Positions 21,771 through 31,683 of a DNA stretch of 64,000 bases are shown one piece after another. Position 1 is the stretch's first letter. The number at the start of each line of letters is the position of its first letter. Made by a program: the position numbers and the translations under genes. The stretch is taken from the NCBI GenBank assembly GCA_020740775.1, contig JAHEWK010000001.1:3472001-3536000 (forward strand). Reading direction: 5' to 3'. Below the pieces are notes generated by a model, which was not told the origin of the DNA, did not search any database, and saw nothing but the letters and a program-made list of their open reading frames with translations. This DNA is from Ilyonectria destructans (Eukaryota; Ascomycota; Sordariomycetes; Hypocreales; Nectriaceae).

Positions 21771-24050
21771 ATGAGTTTGCCCGACCCACCCACGTCGCTG
21801 GACGGCTCTTGCTCCGTCATCCACGATGGCAAGCTTTACTCTTACTCACCCTCGGGCTTTTTGTCTCTCGCCATGAAAGAAGATGCAAAATGGGAGGAGC
21901 TGACGATGGGAGAGGTGGTTTCTGGGGCCGTCTGTGTTGATGCTTCCAGTGCCGGAATTCTCTGGATCGTTGGTGGAACTGGCGGTTCGGACGCATATAC
22001 CGGGCTGCAGAAGTACACGTACTCGACCGGCGAGTGGACCACCGTCACCCCCACTAACCTGATCTCCAAGAACCTCCAGTGGCATGGTTCGACCTACATC
22101 CAGGACAGCGATGCCATCCTTATCTACGCTGGTAGCCGCGATGGAGTACAGGCCGCCTCCGCCGAAACCTGGACCGTCCAGGCATCCGAACCCTTCAACG
22201 TTATATCCCACAACCCTAGCTCCCACCCGGCAATCAATCCCATTCTTCTCAACTGGAGTACCGCCGAGTCTTGCTTCGTTGGCGGTGACGCCTCAAACAC
22301 TGCCGTTCCCATCTTCAACATTAATAACGGCTGGAGAGAATTCTCTACTCTTGAGCAACCCCTGACCAAAGACTCGTCTTCCATGCAGGCTGTCATCGTT
22401 GATGGATCAGATAACTCTAAGAACCTCCTCACTTTCGATCTCTCGACATCTCCCAACGAAGTCCGTCGATTTGTTGTCCAGGATGCCGGTGGAGCTGCTA
22501 TTGCCAGTTCTCCCGTCATTGCCAAGCGTGACCTCACTGTCAGTGAGTGGCCCGAGTACAACTCCACTCTTGCCCCGACTGCCACCCGATCCAACTTTGC
22601 CGTTGCCCAAGGAAACGGTCAAGTTGTCTTCTCGGGCGGCAACGCCGACGAACCCATTGCTATGTTCGATGTAACGGAGAACTCTTGGCTCAATGCTACC
22701 GAGGTGTTCGCCGGTGTCGCGGAACAACAGATTCTGGACACCTCGTCAACAACTTCTTCCAAAACGAAAACCTCCAAGACCAAGTCAACCTCTACCAAGA
22801 CCAAGTCCTTAACTCAGACCTCGGATGCGTCATCGACTTTTGCTACCTCTACTGTATCGTCAACGGCCTCCGGATCTTTGACACTCTCTGATGCTAGTGC
22901 CACGGCAACAGCCACCTCAACCGAGGCTGCCGCTGCTGGTGGAAGCAGTGATAATGATTCCGGCCTGGGCTCGAACGCTGTGCTGGGTATCACGCTTGGA
23001 TCAATCCTCGGATTCCTTGCCGTCTTGATTTTGCTTCTGTTATTCATGCGCCGGAAGAAGAAGAACCAGAACCAGAACCAGAATGACCAGGGCAACCACA
23101 ACAGGGGCATGTCCTCCGACGAGAAAGCCCCCATGGTCTTTTATGACGCCCCTCCCCCGACCTCTTCGCCTGGCCATCTCCTTGGTCACAACTCCCAGAT
23201 GTCTCAGGAATCTTATTCGTCTATGGCTATCTTGATGGGTCGTGCCGGAAAGCCCAAGCCGTCGGGCTTGACTCGGAAGCCCAGCCACGACACCACCCGA
23301 AGCTCCGTCAGCTCTTTGCACAAGCAGCTGAAGGCTACTATCGGCAAACCTGTTTTGCAGGAGATGCAGCATCCTGCCCTGCAGAACCAAGAGCCTCGGG
23401 GAGTTGCTTTCGACCCCAGCGTCGCTGAGCCCCGACCCCGACAACCAGGACCGATGGATACTGAAGATGGAATGCGAAGAAGCTCTGGCTGGAACCGGTA
23501 CTGGTCCGGGGGTAGCGCTCTGCAGATTCTTGGCTTCGGCGGTCCTAAGAGAGCCACTGGTGTCTCTGATGACCAGAGCTCTCGTTACTCACAAACGACC
23601 ACTCAGACCCACAACCTGCCTCGCAACCCCAGAGTCACTCAAGACTCAGCTACTGTACCACCTCTGAACTTTGAATTCCGCCCTGAGTTCAACCGTGTCA
23701 ATTCAGGTAGTCCCGTGGTGGAGCAGTATGGTAATATTCCTTTCAAGGAGGGAGTAGCTGGCAAGATCGAACGCCCTTCTTCAAAGGTGTCATCTTCAGG
23801 CTATTCTAGCGGCATCCCTGAGAGCGTCAACGACCAGTGGGAATCACACCAGTCAGCAAAACCCTGGGGCGCTGACCGGGCGACAAGCAGTGTCTACAAC
23901 CCCAGCTTTTACTTTGGGACACCACTCTCCCCGGGTCTGCCACCCCCACCGGGTGCCCCGTCGGGCGTGAGCAACCAGCCCCAGCTCGCCATGGCATCCA
24001 CGTCTTCCGATATGAGCTGGCTGAACCTTGGCGACCGGCAGCGAGTGTAG
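21771..24050 (+). CDS. Kelch-like beta-propeller protein with one membrane span and a long cytoplasmic tail
   Basis: A single exon encodes 759 aa. The start chosen is ATG at 21771 (MSLPDPPTSLDG); codons upstream in the same frame lack an ATG. Residues about 10-330 carry kelch-like strands (repeats with IVGGTGG, VVFSGGN, paired Trp/Tyr), which suggests a six- or seven-blade propeller. A Ser/Thr-rich, Lys-containing stalk follows (about 330-400), then a hydrophobic helix at about 403-426 ended by RRKKK, and a tail of about 330 residues rich in Ser, Pro and Gln. The architecture is that of a plasma-membrane or cell-wall-facing receptor or sensor, but no classical signal peptide is visible. Proteins of this type are often labelled in fungal databases as splicing factor CLF1, which the sequence does not support: there are no HAT repeats. 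Confidence 0.85.
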   Translation: MSLPDPPTSLDGSCSVIHDGKLYSYSPSGFLSLAMKEDAKWEELTMGEVVSGAVCVDASSAGILWIVGGTGGSDAYTGLQKYTYSTGEWTTVTPTNLISKNLQWHGSTYIQDSDAILIYAGSRDGVQAASAETWTVQASEPFNVISHNPSSHPAINPILLNWSTAESCFVGGDASNTAVPIFNINNGWREFSTLEQPLTKDSSSMQAVIVDGSDNSKNLLTFDLSTSPNEVRRFVVQDAGGAAIASSPVIAKRDLTVSEWPEYNSTLAPTATRSNFAVAQGNGQVVFSGGNADEPIAMFDVTENSWLNATEVFAGVAEQQILDTSSTTSSKTKTSKTKSTSTKTKSLTQTSDASSTFATSTVSSTASGSLTLSDASATATATSTEAAAAGGSSDNDSGLGSNAVLGITLGSILGFLAVLILLLLFMRRKKKNQNQNQNDQGNHNRGMSSDEKAPMVFYDAPPPTSSPGHLLGHNSQMSQESYSSMAILMGRAGKPKPSGLTRKPSHDTTRSSVSSLHKQLKATIGKPVLQEMQHPALQNQEPRGVAFDPSVAEPRPRQPGPMDTEDGMRRSSGWNRYWSGGSALQILGFGGPKRATGVSDDQSSRYSQTTTQTHNLPRNPRVTQDSATVPPLNFEFRPEFNRVNSGSPVVEQYGNIPFKEGVAGKIERPSSKVSSSGYSSGIPESVNDQWESHQSAKPWGADRATSSVYNPSFYFGTPLSPGLPPPPGAPSGVSNQPQLAMASTSSDMSWLNLGDRQRV

Positions 24051-25499
24051 AGCAGACGCAGCGTTGACGAATAGTTATGACGCCCAAGTCAAGTCCCTTC
24101 TGCGCGCGCCCTTCTGATGAGCCACCGATATACCCATGATGTTCTTGGGAGCATCGTCCCCTTCGACTAAATACCTGCTGAGGCTGCCGACACGGTTCTG
24201 CATTATTTGCATTGAACTAGCCAACAGCAGTGCCACCAACAGCAACTCACTCGCTCTTTTCTTTTTGTGTCTGATAAACCCGCACATTCCCGTGCAGACT
24301 CTCCCTCGCTCCCTCGTGGGGACTTACGACCCCCGGAGGAGAGACAGCTTTCTTTTTCTCTTCGTTTTAACAACCAACGCATGACTCGGCGTCGACATAT
24401 CTCCGTCTCGACCTAATCTGTCTCATATTCGTTTCTCTTTCCTACGTTTGCTTTGCCTGTACATTCTAGACGCTGGCCCGGGACTGGTCATTTTCTCGAT
24501 GGATTATTGTGTTCTTATGATACCACCATCTCCTGTTGCATGTAATCGGCTTAGAAAGCCTGGCGGAGGAGGAGGGAGAAGGAGAGCAAAAAAGACACAG
24601 GGTGGTGTGGTAGTAGAAGAAAGATAAGGGGGCGCGGTTGCTGGCCGAGGTTGAGCGGCGGCAACTGATTTTGTATGTACCATTGTACGTGGCGGAGAGT
24701 AGTAGTCGAAGCAGGGGCTGCAAAGCCAAACTTCAATAAAACGACGTAAAATCAACTGATGAGAGGACCCGTGGGGCTTAAAACTGAATGATAATAATGT
24801 GGACAGGAGGCTCACTCTGTCAGTCGGACTGTGCGAAGCAACTGAATGTGGTTGAGGGACGGTGACCCTTACAGCTAGTTCCAAGACAGGGATCAAATAA
24901 GGATTAAACGAGTAGTCTTGGTGACATCCTCTCCACTAACTTTCTTTCATTGTGGCAGTCCGCACAATGTAGCAAGCAGCTTTCCATCATGCACTCCTTT
25001 CAGGGACTCGGATTCCCCAGATTGTAACAATACGTATGGACCCCCCTAAGTAGGGGAGGTGCTAGTCCTGGTTCCTTCGTGTCTTTGTCTAACAAGGCAA
25101 GGTACGTGCAGCCAGTTTGTGAGGAGCTGAGTTAAACTATTTCTTTATGCAGGGCAGTCAGCCATGGTCAAAGTTTTGTCGGGGACGGGCCGAGCCTTTG
25201 CCTAATGAGGTTACGATCACAGTGCCGTTTTTGGATACTTGGATGATACTTGGATGCTCACTTCTGAAAGACAGCCACTTGGATTGGTTCATTTAAGGTT
25301 TGGGCGGGCATGAACTCGAAGTTACCCACGTACATGATACCGACGGTGGCTTGGCTGTGTCAAGACGCGCGATGCATCACCTCGCCAATGATGATCCGCT
25401 TAGTAGAACCGTCCCGCTCGACTTCAATAAGCGCTCCTTGCTTGTCGTCATGATCACCGGATCAAACCCTGGCTGCTCCTCGTTTATCCAGAGAAACCC
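24051..25499. other. 3' spacer with no gene
   Basis: The left part (to about 24450) should be the 3' end of the kelch-type gene. The rest has scattered short ORFs without domains. Transposon-like sequence begins near 25500. Confidence 0.5.
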
Positions 25500-25930
25500 G
25501 GGGATCGTAGGCCCAGTTAGATATGCCGAACAACACACCCCGACAGACGAAAACACTGAGATCTACAACCAGTACTTGAACCATCGACTACGACCATTTA
25601 TCAACCATTACCAAGACGACTGGAGTGAACTACTGCCATCGATGGACTACGCGTAGATGAATCTCTACCATGAAGCACTGGGTATGGATCCGGTGAGACC
25701 GTTCCCCGGCCACTTGCCCCGATCCCAACTCGACTGGGATAAGAGAACCGACCTTGAGGGCTGCAAAACAAAAAGCTGAATGCTTGTCAAGGGAGGATGC
25801 CCAGCAGTATGCCAAGCGAATTGCGGACTCCATCAAAGTTGCTAGGCAGAATCTCCACCAGACGCAGGAACGGCAGATCCGCCAAGCTAACGTCCGGGGT
25901 GCTGGGCCCAGGGGCAGGCTACAGGGACCG
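25500..25930 (+). mobile_element. Relic of a Ty3/gypsy retrotransposon integrase
   Basis: The translated stretch TEIYNQYLNHRLRPFINHYQDDW with SELLPSMDYA has the pattern found in the C-terminal half of the integrase core of fungal gypsy elements (TE..NQYL..YLR.F...QDDW...LP..DFA). An in-frame TAG follows directly (25654-25656), consistent with a C-to-T change in a Gln codon. The frame continues for about 33 codons with LPRSQLDWDKR and then shifts; a second frame from 25754 carries SREDAQQYAKR and ARQNLHQTQ, matching the helical segment that follows integrase in these elements. No LTR, reverse transcriptase or protease was seen, so this is a fragment. Confidence 0.7.
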
Positions 25931-26128
25931 TGTGTGTGTGAGAGAGAGTATCTAGTTGAGAATTCGCGATTTTTGTATGTTTTCTATCTGCCCTCCACAG
26001 TCCTTTTCAACTAGGGGGGAGGGGCGAACCGACCTAATTTCCCTTTTCCAAAAACCCTTCCCTGTCATCCAGTGGTACAAATAGTTCTAAAACCCGCTTT
26101 GACTCCTTCGCCCCCCCTCGCAGCGCAT

Positions 26129-26387
26129 CTAAAAGACTTCCAGGAGGCGGGTTGACAAGCTACTCATCTGGCTGCGTAAAAAGTCTGGGAATAATTCTTC
26201 CAACATGGCCAATTGCATTGGGTTACCTCCAACAAGAGCCCACCATTTGGCTTCTTCCGGGTAGTTTATGTCGAATTCGGTCATCAACCAGTTCGAACTT
26301 TCCAGAGTCACAGATTCCCCGTAATCCACGTTGCTTATATTGGGCCGTGAGGTCACCGACTCATCGTGATCATCGGGAGTGGGACTT
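26129..26387 (-). CDS. Hypothetical protein fragment or last exon
   Basis: The minus strand is open from about 26387 to the stop at 26129 and reads as plausible protein: a Ser/Pro-rich start, then a stretch with WLMTEFDINYPEEAKWW and MLEELFPDFL. Stops close to the left of 26390 would need an acceptor (a GTAGTGAG stretch is there) or mean the gene is broken. No family is recognised. It lies between the gypsy relic and the repeat-bearing orphan gene in the decayed island, so a pseudogene is as likely as a real exon. Confidence 0.25.
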
Positions 26388-26774
26388 GAAGGCTTGGGTC
26401 TTGAGGCCGCTCACTACCTCTGATCAAGAGCGACAAGCATGGGGGATGAATCTTTCTTCCATACACTACTGAGTTGAACGAAGACACACGCCCAAGGAAA
26501 GAACACATCCTTCGTCGCATTTGATAGAACAGGTGCATGAATAGAAGCCCTTTACATCTAGCTAATTGGCAACTTGAAGCAGACCTGAAATACATAGAGG
26601 AAAATGACCATCTTCAGACCGGTCCCAGGGATGCGGATTATTGAGACCAGTCCCGGAAGACCGCTATCAATAGGCGTTTGGGATCTGTATGAAAAGTAGT
26701 CAAGCCAAATACGGCTTTAATAGCCAATAGATGTGACATACTCGGTGCTTCTTCCCATCACTACCGCCCTCATC

Positions 26775-28141
26775 TCAACATATGACATTCCCCAAAGCGT
26801 GGACCTTCAAGGCCCGTGATCTGGCCCACTTGTCAAAATTGGAATACTTTACAACAAACCCATGCGTAAAGGAATAAGTTGCAATGCCGTATTCTCGAAG
26901 CGAGGGGGCACAGATGATATCGATCGGGGCCCCACGGCTCGGGGGACGGTCTGGATCCACGGCCTCCATTCGATCTAAAAACTTTGTATATGCGAACCCT
27001 GAACGCTCGAGTGTATCGGGGTGATGCATGTCGAGCTTGTAGCACCAGGGTGACGTCTGTATCCTCACTTCTATTTCGATGGCCTTGCCAGCCACACGGT
27101 CCAATACCTCGCTTGCCTGAGGCGAGATTGTCATAAATCGACCCAGCTGCTCCATCAGGATGTTCTTAATGCGCTTGGGGTTGGAGCTGTTGCCGTTTAG
27201 CGCATATGCCATGCGGGCCGACTCGGATTTCCAAGAATAGAACCAACTAGCATAATCACTGCTAGAATCCTTAAGACGTTCTAGATGGAAAGAAAAGTCA
27301 GCTCCTTCTGCTCTCGTGTGCTTTGTATTAGGGTCCACCTTATACCTTGAAAATGGGCCTGCATAGTCCCAAAGCTCTGCCAGGCCTCGCCATGCCACTT
27401 TTCGGTGCAATCAGGGGAGAAGAGGTTGTTGATTAGGATATGCCACGTTAATGTTTCGAAGATAATTCCCTGGTGGTACTGGTGCATAGAGTTGGCGTAT
27501 CTCTTGATGTTGTTCCCCAGAGCTTTGAGCTCGTGTTGAGCATCAACAGCCAACTTGTCCCAAGGGATAGCTGTGCAAAAAACCGGGTATAATCCAATCT
27601 GGCCCCCAAGGGCCCCAACCAGGTCCGATAAGGTGTCAAAGGAGCGGTACTCTATTCCTTTGGTGACGTCCTCCAAGCGGTCATACTCATCAGTCGTAAA
27701 GGCGGATGAATCCACCTCCTTGGGACAAGTGAAAGGCCATTGAGTTAATACAGTTCCGTAGAACTGCTTCTGGTCGTCGGCCGTGCGCGGGACGCTTTCT
27801 TTGGCCATGTCACCCTCGTAGCCAGGGTTCAGGCCACCTTGGAGAGCAGTGCCTTCGCGGTTGCTGGCCATGTCGATGTCCGCAGTGTCTTTGCGATTTG
27901 TGACCGGATTAGCCGAGTTGACACCAGTTATATCGGCTTCGTCGTGAGGGCTCTGGCTGCATCGTAGAGCAGTGTCTTTGCGGTTTGTGACCGGGTCAGC
28001 CGAGTTGACACTAGTCATGTCGGCTTCGTCGTGAGGGCTCTGGCCCTCTCGTAGAGCAGTATCTTCGCAGTTGCTGGCCATGTCGATCTCAGCAATGTCT
28101 TTGTGGTTGTTGACCGGGTCAGCCGAGTCGACACTAGTCAT
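26775..28141 (-). CDS. Orphan fungal protein with N-terminal in-frame repeats
   Basis: Two exons on the minus strand, 28141-27346 and 27280-26775, joined by a 65-bp intron (GTATAA donor, GCTGAC branch, CATCTAG acceptor), give 433 aa with consistent phase. Residues about 1-105 consist of imperfect repeats with the core SPHDEADMTSVNSADPV and a block DIDMASN; the DNA units are 87 and 123 bp long. The remainder is a folded-looking domain rich in Trp and Tyr (for example LTQWPFTCPKEVDS, WHILINNLFSPD, WARSRALKVH) that I do not recognise. The frame stays open for about 25 codons upstream of 28141, with another repeat copy (SPQNEAD) and no ATG, so a further exon is possible. It is divergent from the Hsp70-like gene at 28764. 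Confidence 0.6.
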
Positions 28142-28190
28142 ATCGGCTTCGTTTTGAGGGCTCTGGCTGCGTTGTAGAGCGGCTCTGACC
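27865..28190. repeat. Imperfect coding tandem repeat, three copies
   Basis: The marker TGACCGG recurs at 27901, 27988 and 28111, giving units of 87 and 123 bp. Both are multiples of three, and the shorter lacks a 36-bp block containing GTTGCTGGCCATGTCGAT. The units share GAGGGCTCTGG and GTAGAGCAGT. All lie inside the first exon of the orphan gene and keep its frame. Confidence 0.8.
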
Positions 28191-28763
28191 GATCGCCATG
28201 GCAGGTCTGTGGCCCAGACTATAAACGACTCATTTATTCATGGATGGGGTAATGCGACGGTTGTAAAAGAGGCAGACGGTCATCACTCAAGCAATCAAGG
28301 CGAATTCCCTTCGAGCTTCACTTTGTCGCTGTTCAAGAGACCGACGCTTTTCCCTTCCCCACCAAGGGAAGCGTGGGCGAACATAACACGACGGGTAGGG
28401 AAGCTGCATCGCAGTGGACTCATCAAACTTGCTTTTGCCAGCCTCTCACTCCTGCCCAGGCTCATTGCGATCCACATCATCGCTGCACGCTGAAGTGGCA
28501 GCACGCAGGGCTGGGAGGCTAAGGTACATATCAAATGTACCAATGAGACAACTGCGAGCTGGCGACTTCAGCTCAGCGGATGTTACTCAGGGACAAACGG
28601 GCCTTTAAACAGTCACTCGCCCCCTCCTCAGGGATCTTCTCTCCGAGAACCATCGATCGATTCCATCCTGTCTCATTCCCGGTCTCCCTCTGTCCAAATT
28701 CGGGCAGAACGATCCTGTACCATTCATCGTCCTCTGCTGAAAGTTGGGGAGAACGAAGACAAC
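28142..28763. other. Divergent spacer between the orphan gene and the Hsp70-like gene
   Basis: The first 75 bases continue the open frame and repeat of the orphan gene. The rest has no supported coding sequence and probably contains both promoters. Confidence 0.5.
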
Positions 28764-29191
28764 ATGAGTTCTTCCATCGTTCATGTCTACGTCGGTTTCG
28801 ACTTCGGGACCACGTAAGTAACCGCTGGCCACTCCTCTCTGACACCACATTCTCTGACGCTGTTCACCAAAGCTATTCCAAGGTAGTCGTGGTGGAACAT
28901 CCTTGCGCCGGGTCGCCGGTGACTGTCGCCCCCTCCATCCTGGTGCGAAATCCCTCTTCGAACGATCTCGAATTTGTTCAGTCGGCTGTTGGATCCATTG
29001 GGCTCCGCGATGTCATGGGATATCTCAAGCTCGCACTTATGGAACCCGAGGCCCACCATGACGAGCGCTCTGATCCAAAGCTACTCCAGTTCATCCAGGG
29101 CCAGTTGCTATATATCTATCAGCTCAAACCAGCCCGCTCGTATCCAGGTACGCCATACGGGACCTTACAGAATGTATGTGCCTCTAGTTAG
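28764..29191 (+). CDS. Truncated Hsp70-like (actin-fold ATPase) protein
   Basis: Exons 28764-28813 and 28873-29191, joined by a 59-bp intron (GTAAGT...CAAAG), encode 122 aa. The junction gives VGFDFGTTYSK, the phosphate-1 loop of Hsp70/actin ATPases, close to the N-terminus as expected. A following stretch (DVMGYLKLALMEPE) fits the helix after the first strands in fungal Hsp70-like proteins of about 550-600 aa. The frame then stops; a GTACGC donor at 29148 could start another intron, but I could not find the phosphate-2 or adenosine motifs downstream. A weak C-terminal look-alike (YGRPFRPWHDE, another frame, near 29550) contains a stop. It is probably a pseudogene or a fragment left by rearrangement in the island. 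Confidence 0.55.
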
Positions 29192-29714
29192 CCCAGGCGG
29201 TCTGGTCTGTTGTACTACGCCTCCTGTCGAGACGGCGCAGCTGCTGCCACGCCGACTGCTCGAACGCGTAGATGACCTCCCCCTTCTTAAATTAGCAAAC
29301 TTGAAAGACGCAATATTTTCCTGCTGTCCGAAGCTCGTCTCGCAACATGGCCGGCCTTTGGGGAGCGGATTATGGCCCAGAAACTGGTTCTCGTTTCTAT
29401 CTACTCTTCCCCTCTCTCCCACTCTCTATCAAGGCGTCCCCCCTTCCGCCAGCTTCCTTGTTGCTTTTCCCAACCAGTCTGCTTGCTGTACCCATACGTT
29501 TCAGGAGACGCTAATCTGTGACGATTCCTCATGCGAATAGCCACCTTTGCTACGGCCGTCCGTTCCGGCCTTGGCACGATGAGTGCGCACCCGACCGAGA
29601 GCATCCAGCCTTGTGACAGCCGCCCTTCCGCGGACGGCAACAACCCGGTTGCCGTGACCGTCGGGTACCAATCCAAACAGATTATGTAGTGGTCCCACAC
29701 TTTGAGGAGCCTGA
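29192..29714. other. Spacer, possibly remains of the Hsp70-like gene
   Basis: Short ORFs only. Near 29545-29690 one frame resembles the C-terminal part of fungal Hsp70-like proteins but is interrupted by stops. Nothing else is supported. Confidence 0.35.
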
Positions 29715-30117
29715 TTAAGCTGTCGATACAGAGTGATGCATATCCAACACCAAATGGTTAGAGTCGTCCAAAACGGTATCGAGATATGTTCCAATACAAC
29801 GGTCGATATAAAGGTTCACTGCTTTTGTCGCCTCTTCTGGGTCCGCAATTGCCCAGGGGATCTTGTTGCCCCGCGTGTCGTCTGACTTGAGCTCTTCAGC
29901 GCTGGGCACAAATTCCTACATAGCCAAGCGGAGGACGACGTTGCTATCTTGCGCAAGTTCGAGGACCCTAATATCGCTCTGCGTCCACTTACGTTAAATA
30001 TGAAAATCGCCGCAGTTGAGTCCGACCATGAGGTATTCTCTGAAGAATAGATACTGGTGGAAAGCAGTACGGTAGATGTTGCTATCGCCGATCTTATACC
30101 CGAGATACGGAAGCCTT
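29715..30117 (-). pseudogene. Decayed protein gene of unknown family
   Basis: One minus-strand frame reads as ordinary protein from about 30117 (LPYLGYKIGDSNIYRTAF) to the stop at 29715 (TYLDTVLDDSNHLV), about 130 codons, but it contains an in-frame TAA near 30000 and a TAG near 29920. Both fit C-to-T changes in Gln codons. The segment between the two stops (RKWTQSDIRVLELAQ) keeps protein character, so they look like lesions. A GTAAGT near 29995 and TATGTAG near 29918 could instead be intron borders spanning exactly this segment, which would also remove both stops but would start after the TAA. No family is recognised. Confidence 0.45.
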
Positions 30118-30522
30118 AATATCCTCGGCAACGTCTGCATACACTTGAGTTAAGGGCCATCAATATTACCTGTATTAAGTAAACATTATGAATTATTATC
30201 AGAATTGTTTTTATAGGTCGTGCAGTAGCGCTCACCCTAATATATTGTGACTTATACCTGACGCATGATATCAGAGTACGAGTTAGGCTTGACTCGGCTC
30301 TTAGCGATAGTATCTTAAATCTCAAACTTTACAGATTTTAGTTGGATTCCCAGAAGGACTCGGGGCAACCTGACGTAGTTTCAGTATCCATAGTTAGATG
30401 CTATCGGTACTTAAGCTAGTCCACACAGTATTTAATGGGAACTCTAGACCTAGCGTACAAACAGAAGAACCATTCAAGCTACTCATTCTAGTTAGTTACA
30501 AACTAAAGGTGCTTGACCATAC
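30118..30522. other. AT-rich spacer
   Basis: This stretch is clearly richer in A and T than the core genes, with many TpA steps and stops in all frames, as seen in RIP-affected or long-decayed fungal DNA. No element ends are recognised. Confidence 0.4.
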
Positions 30523-30725
30523 TTACTCAACAGCCAAGCCGAAATCTGAAGCTGATAATAGAAGGTCCTCATAAAATCCAGGGATCGGGTTATACATTAG
30601 GCCAGAACCGAGAGGTTCTGGTATAGTAGTATCAAGATATGCTATACTCGCAAGTGGCGCTACAGGAACCGCTGCTATAAGGTCGTCGCTCCAGTCATTA
30701 GTTGTATTCATACTGGAGAATAAAG
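30523..30725 (-). pseudogene. Further coding-like fragment in the island
   Basis: The minus-strand frame from about 30725 to 30523 encodes a Pro/Leu-rich stretch (NTTNDWSDDLIAAVPVAP, NPIPGFYEDLLLSASDF). It is flanked on its left by AT-rich DNA (30120-30520). It could be the upstream part of the fragment at 29715-30117. No domain is recognised. Confidence 0.3.
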
Positions 30726-31307
30726 TAGCCTCAAATGCGAGACAACAATATGCTAAGAGATATACTGGTAATAAGTGAATGCGAGAAGAAGAACCGGGAC
30801 GGCCTGGTCCGCCAGTTGTGGCGACTACATGCGAGTGACTTACGCCCAGGGCCCTCATGCTCATGCGAGTCTTACAACTCATCCTTACGCAGTTCGTCTT
30901 CAATGAAGCGACACATGTGCGACATATCTATCATGCAATATTCAACAAGGCTTCTTCTTCCTTTGGTTGCCTGCAGCTGACATGTCCTGCGATACTCTGC
31001 GATAGGCAGACGCAAGGCAACTCACGCAATGGCGGCCCAATATGCAGCCGCATGCTGTTGGCTCGAGGAGTTCAAGAGTCTCGCGACTATCTGACGTGAC
31101 CGAAGATGCACCTTTCGTGAGGCGTCAGGTTGCTTTGTAGCAGCCTCTATTTCATCCTTTCTTAACTTATATATAAGCACACGACCCCATTTTCAACACT
31201 ATTAACCCTCGAAAAACACCCCAGGCGAGCAGATCCGGCGGTTCAGCATCTGGTGGCGGGTAACAGCAGCCCCAGGAGGCGCAGATCGGAGTACAGGGCA
31301 GCGCAGG
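30726..31307. other. No supported gene
   Basis: Only short ORFs without protein character are present between two gene fragments of the island. Confidence 0.4.
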
Positions 31308-31683
31308 TCAAATCCAGCTTTGTAGTGATATTGCCAGGCGAGGAAGGGCAGCGACTCCGAAACGCAAACAAGGGGAGTCCATCGGTCGAGTTCTTCTAAG
31401 GCCCGGTGAGTAAGTTCGGTTGGACAGCCTGTCCCAGAACTCGGGGGAATACTTCCAAGATCTCCAAGCTTCAGGTTCGATTTCGCTTCTCGTCTTGATC
31501 TTCTTTGCTGGAGGGTCGGTGTCGGCTTGCGAGGGCTTGTTGGCGCGCTGTCGCGTTCGATTCTGCGGTCTCGCTATGAGTGAGTCGCCATTGGAAGAAA
31601 CGAGATCGACAAGCAAGTTCTGCAAGGATATTCGAGTCACCGGGATGGTCGCGTCCGAGATGAAAGGAGCTCTCGTGATGCAA
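31308..31683 (-). pseudogene. Frameshifted fragment of a fungal accessory protein
   Basis: The minus strand reads a basic, disordered start (KPSQADTDPPAKKIKTR) followed by AWRSWKYSPEFWDRLS. Right after DRLS the continuation ELTHRALEELDRW is found only in the next frame. I recall a Y-P-P-E-F-W-D ... L-T-x-R-A-L-x-E-L-D-R pattern from many fungal accessory proteins of unknown function, so the shift marks a broken copy. What the intact family does is not known to me. Confidence 0.45.
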
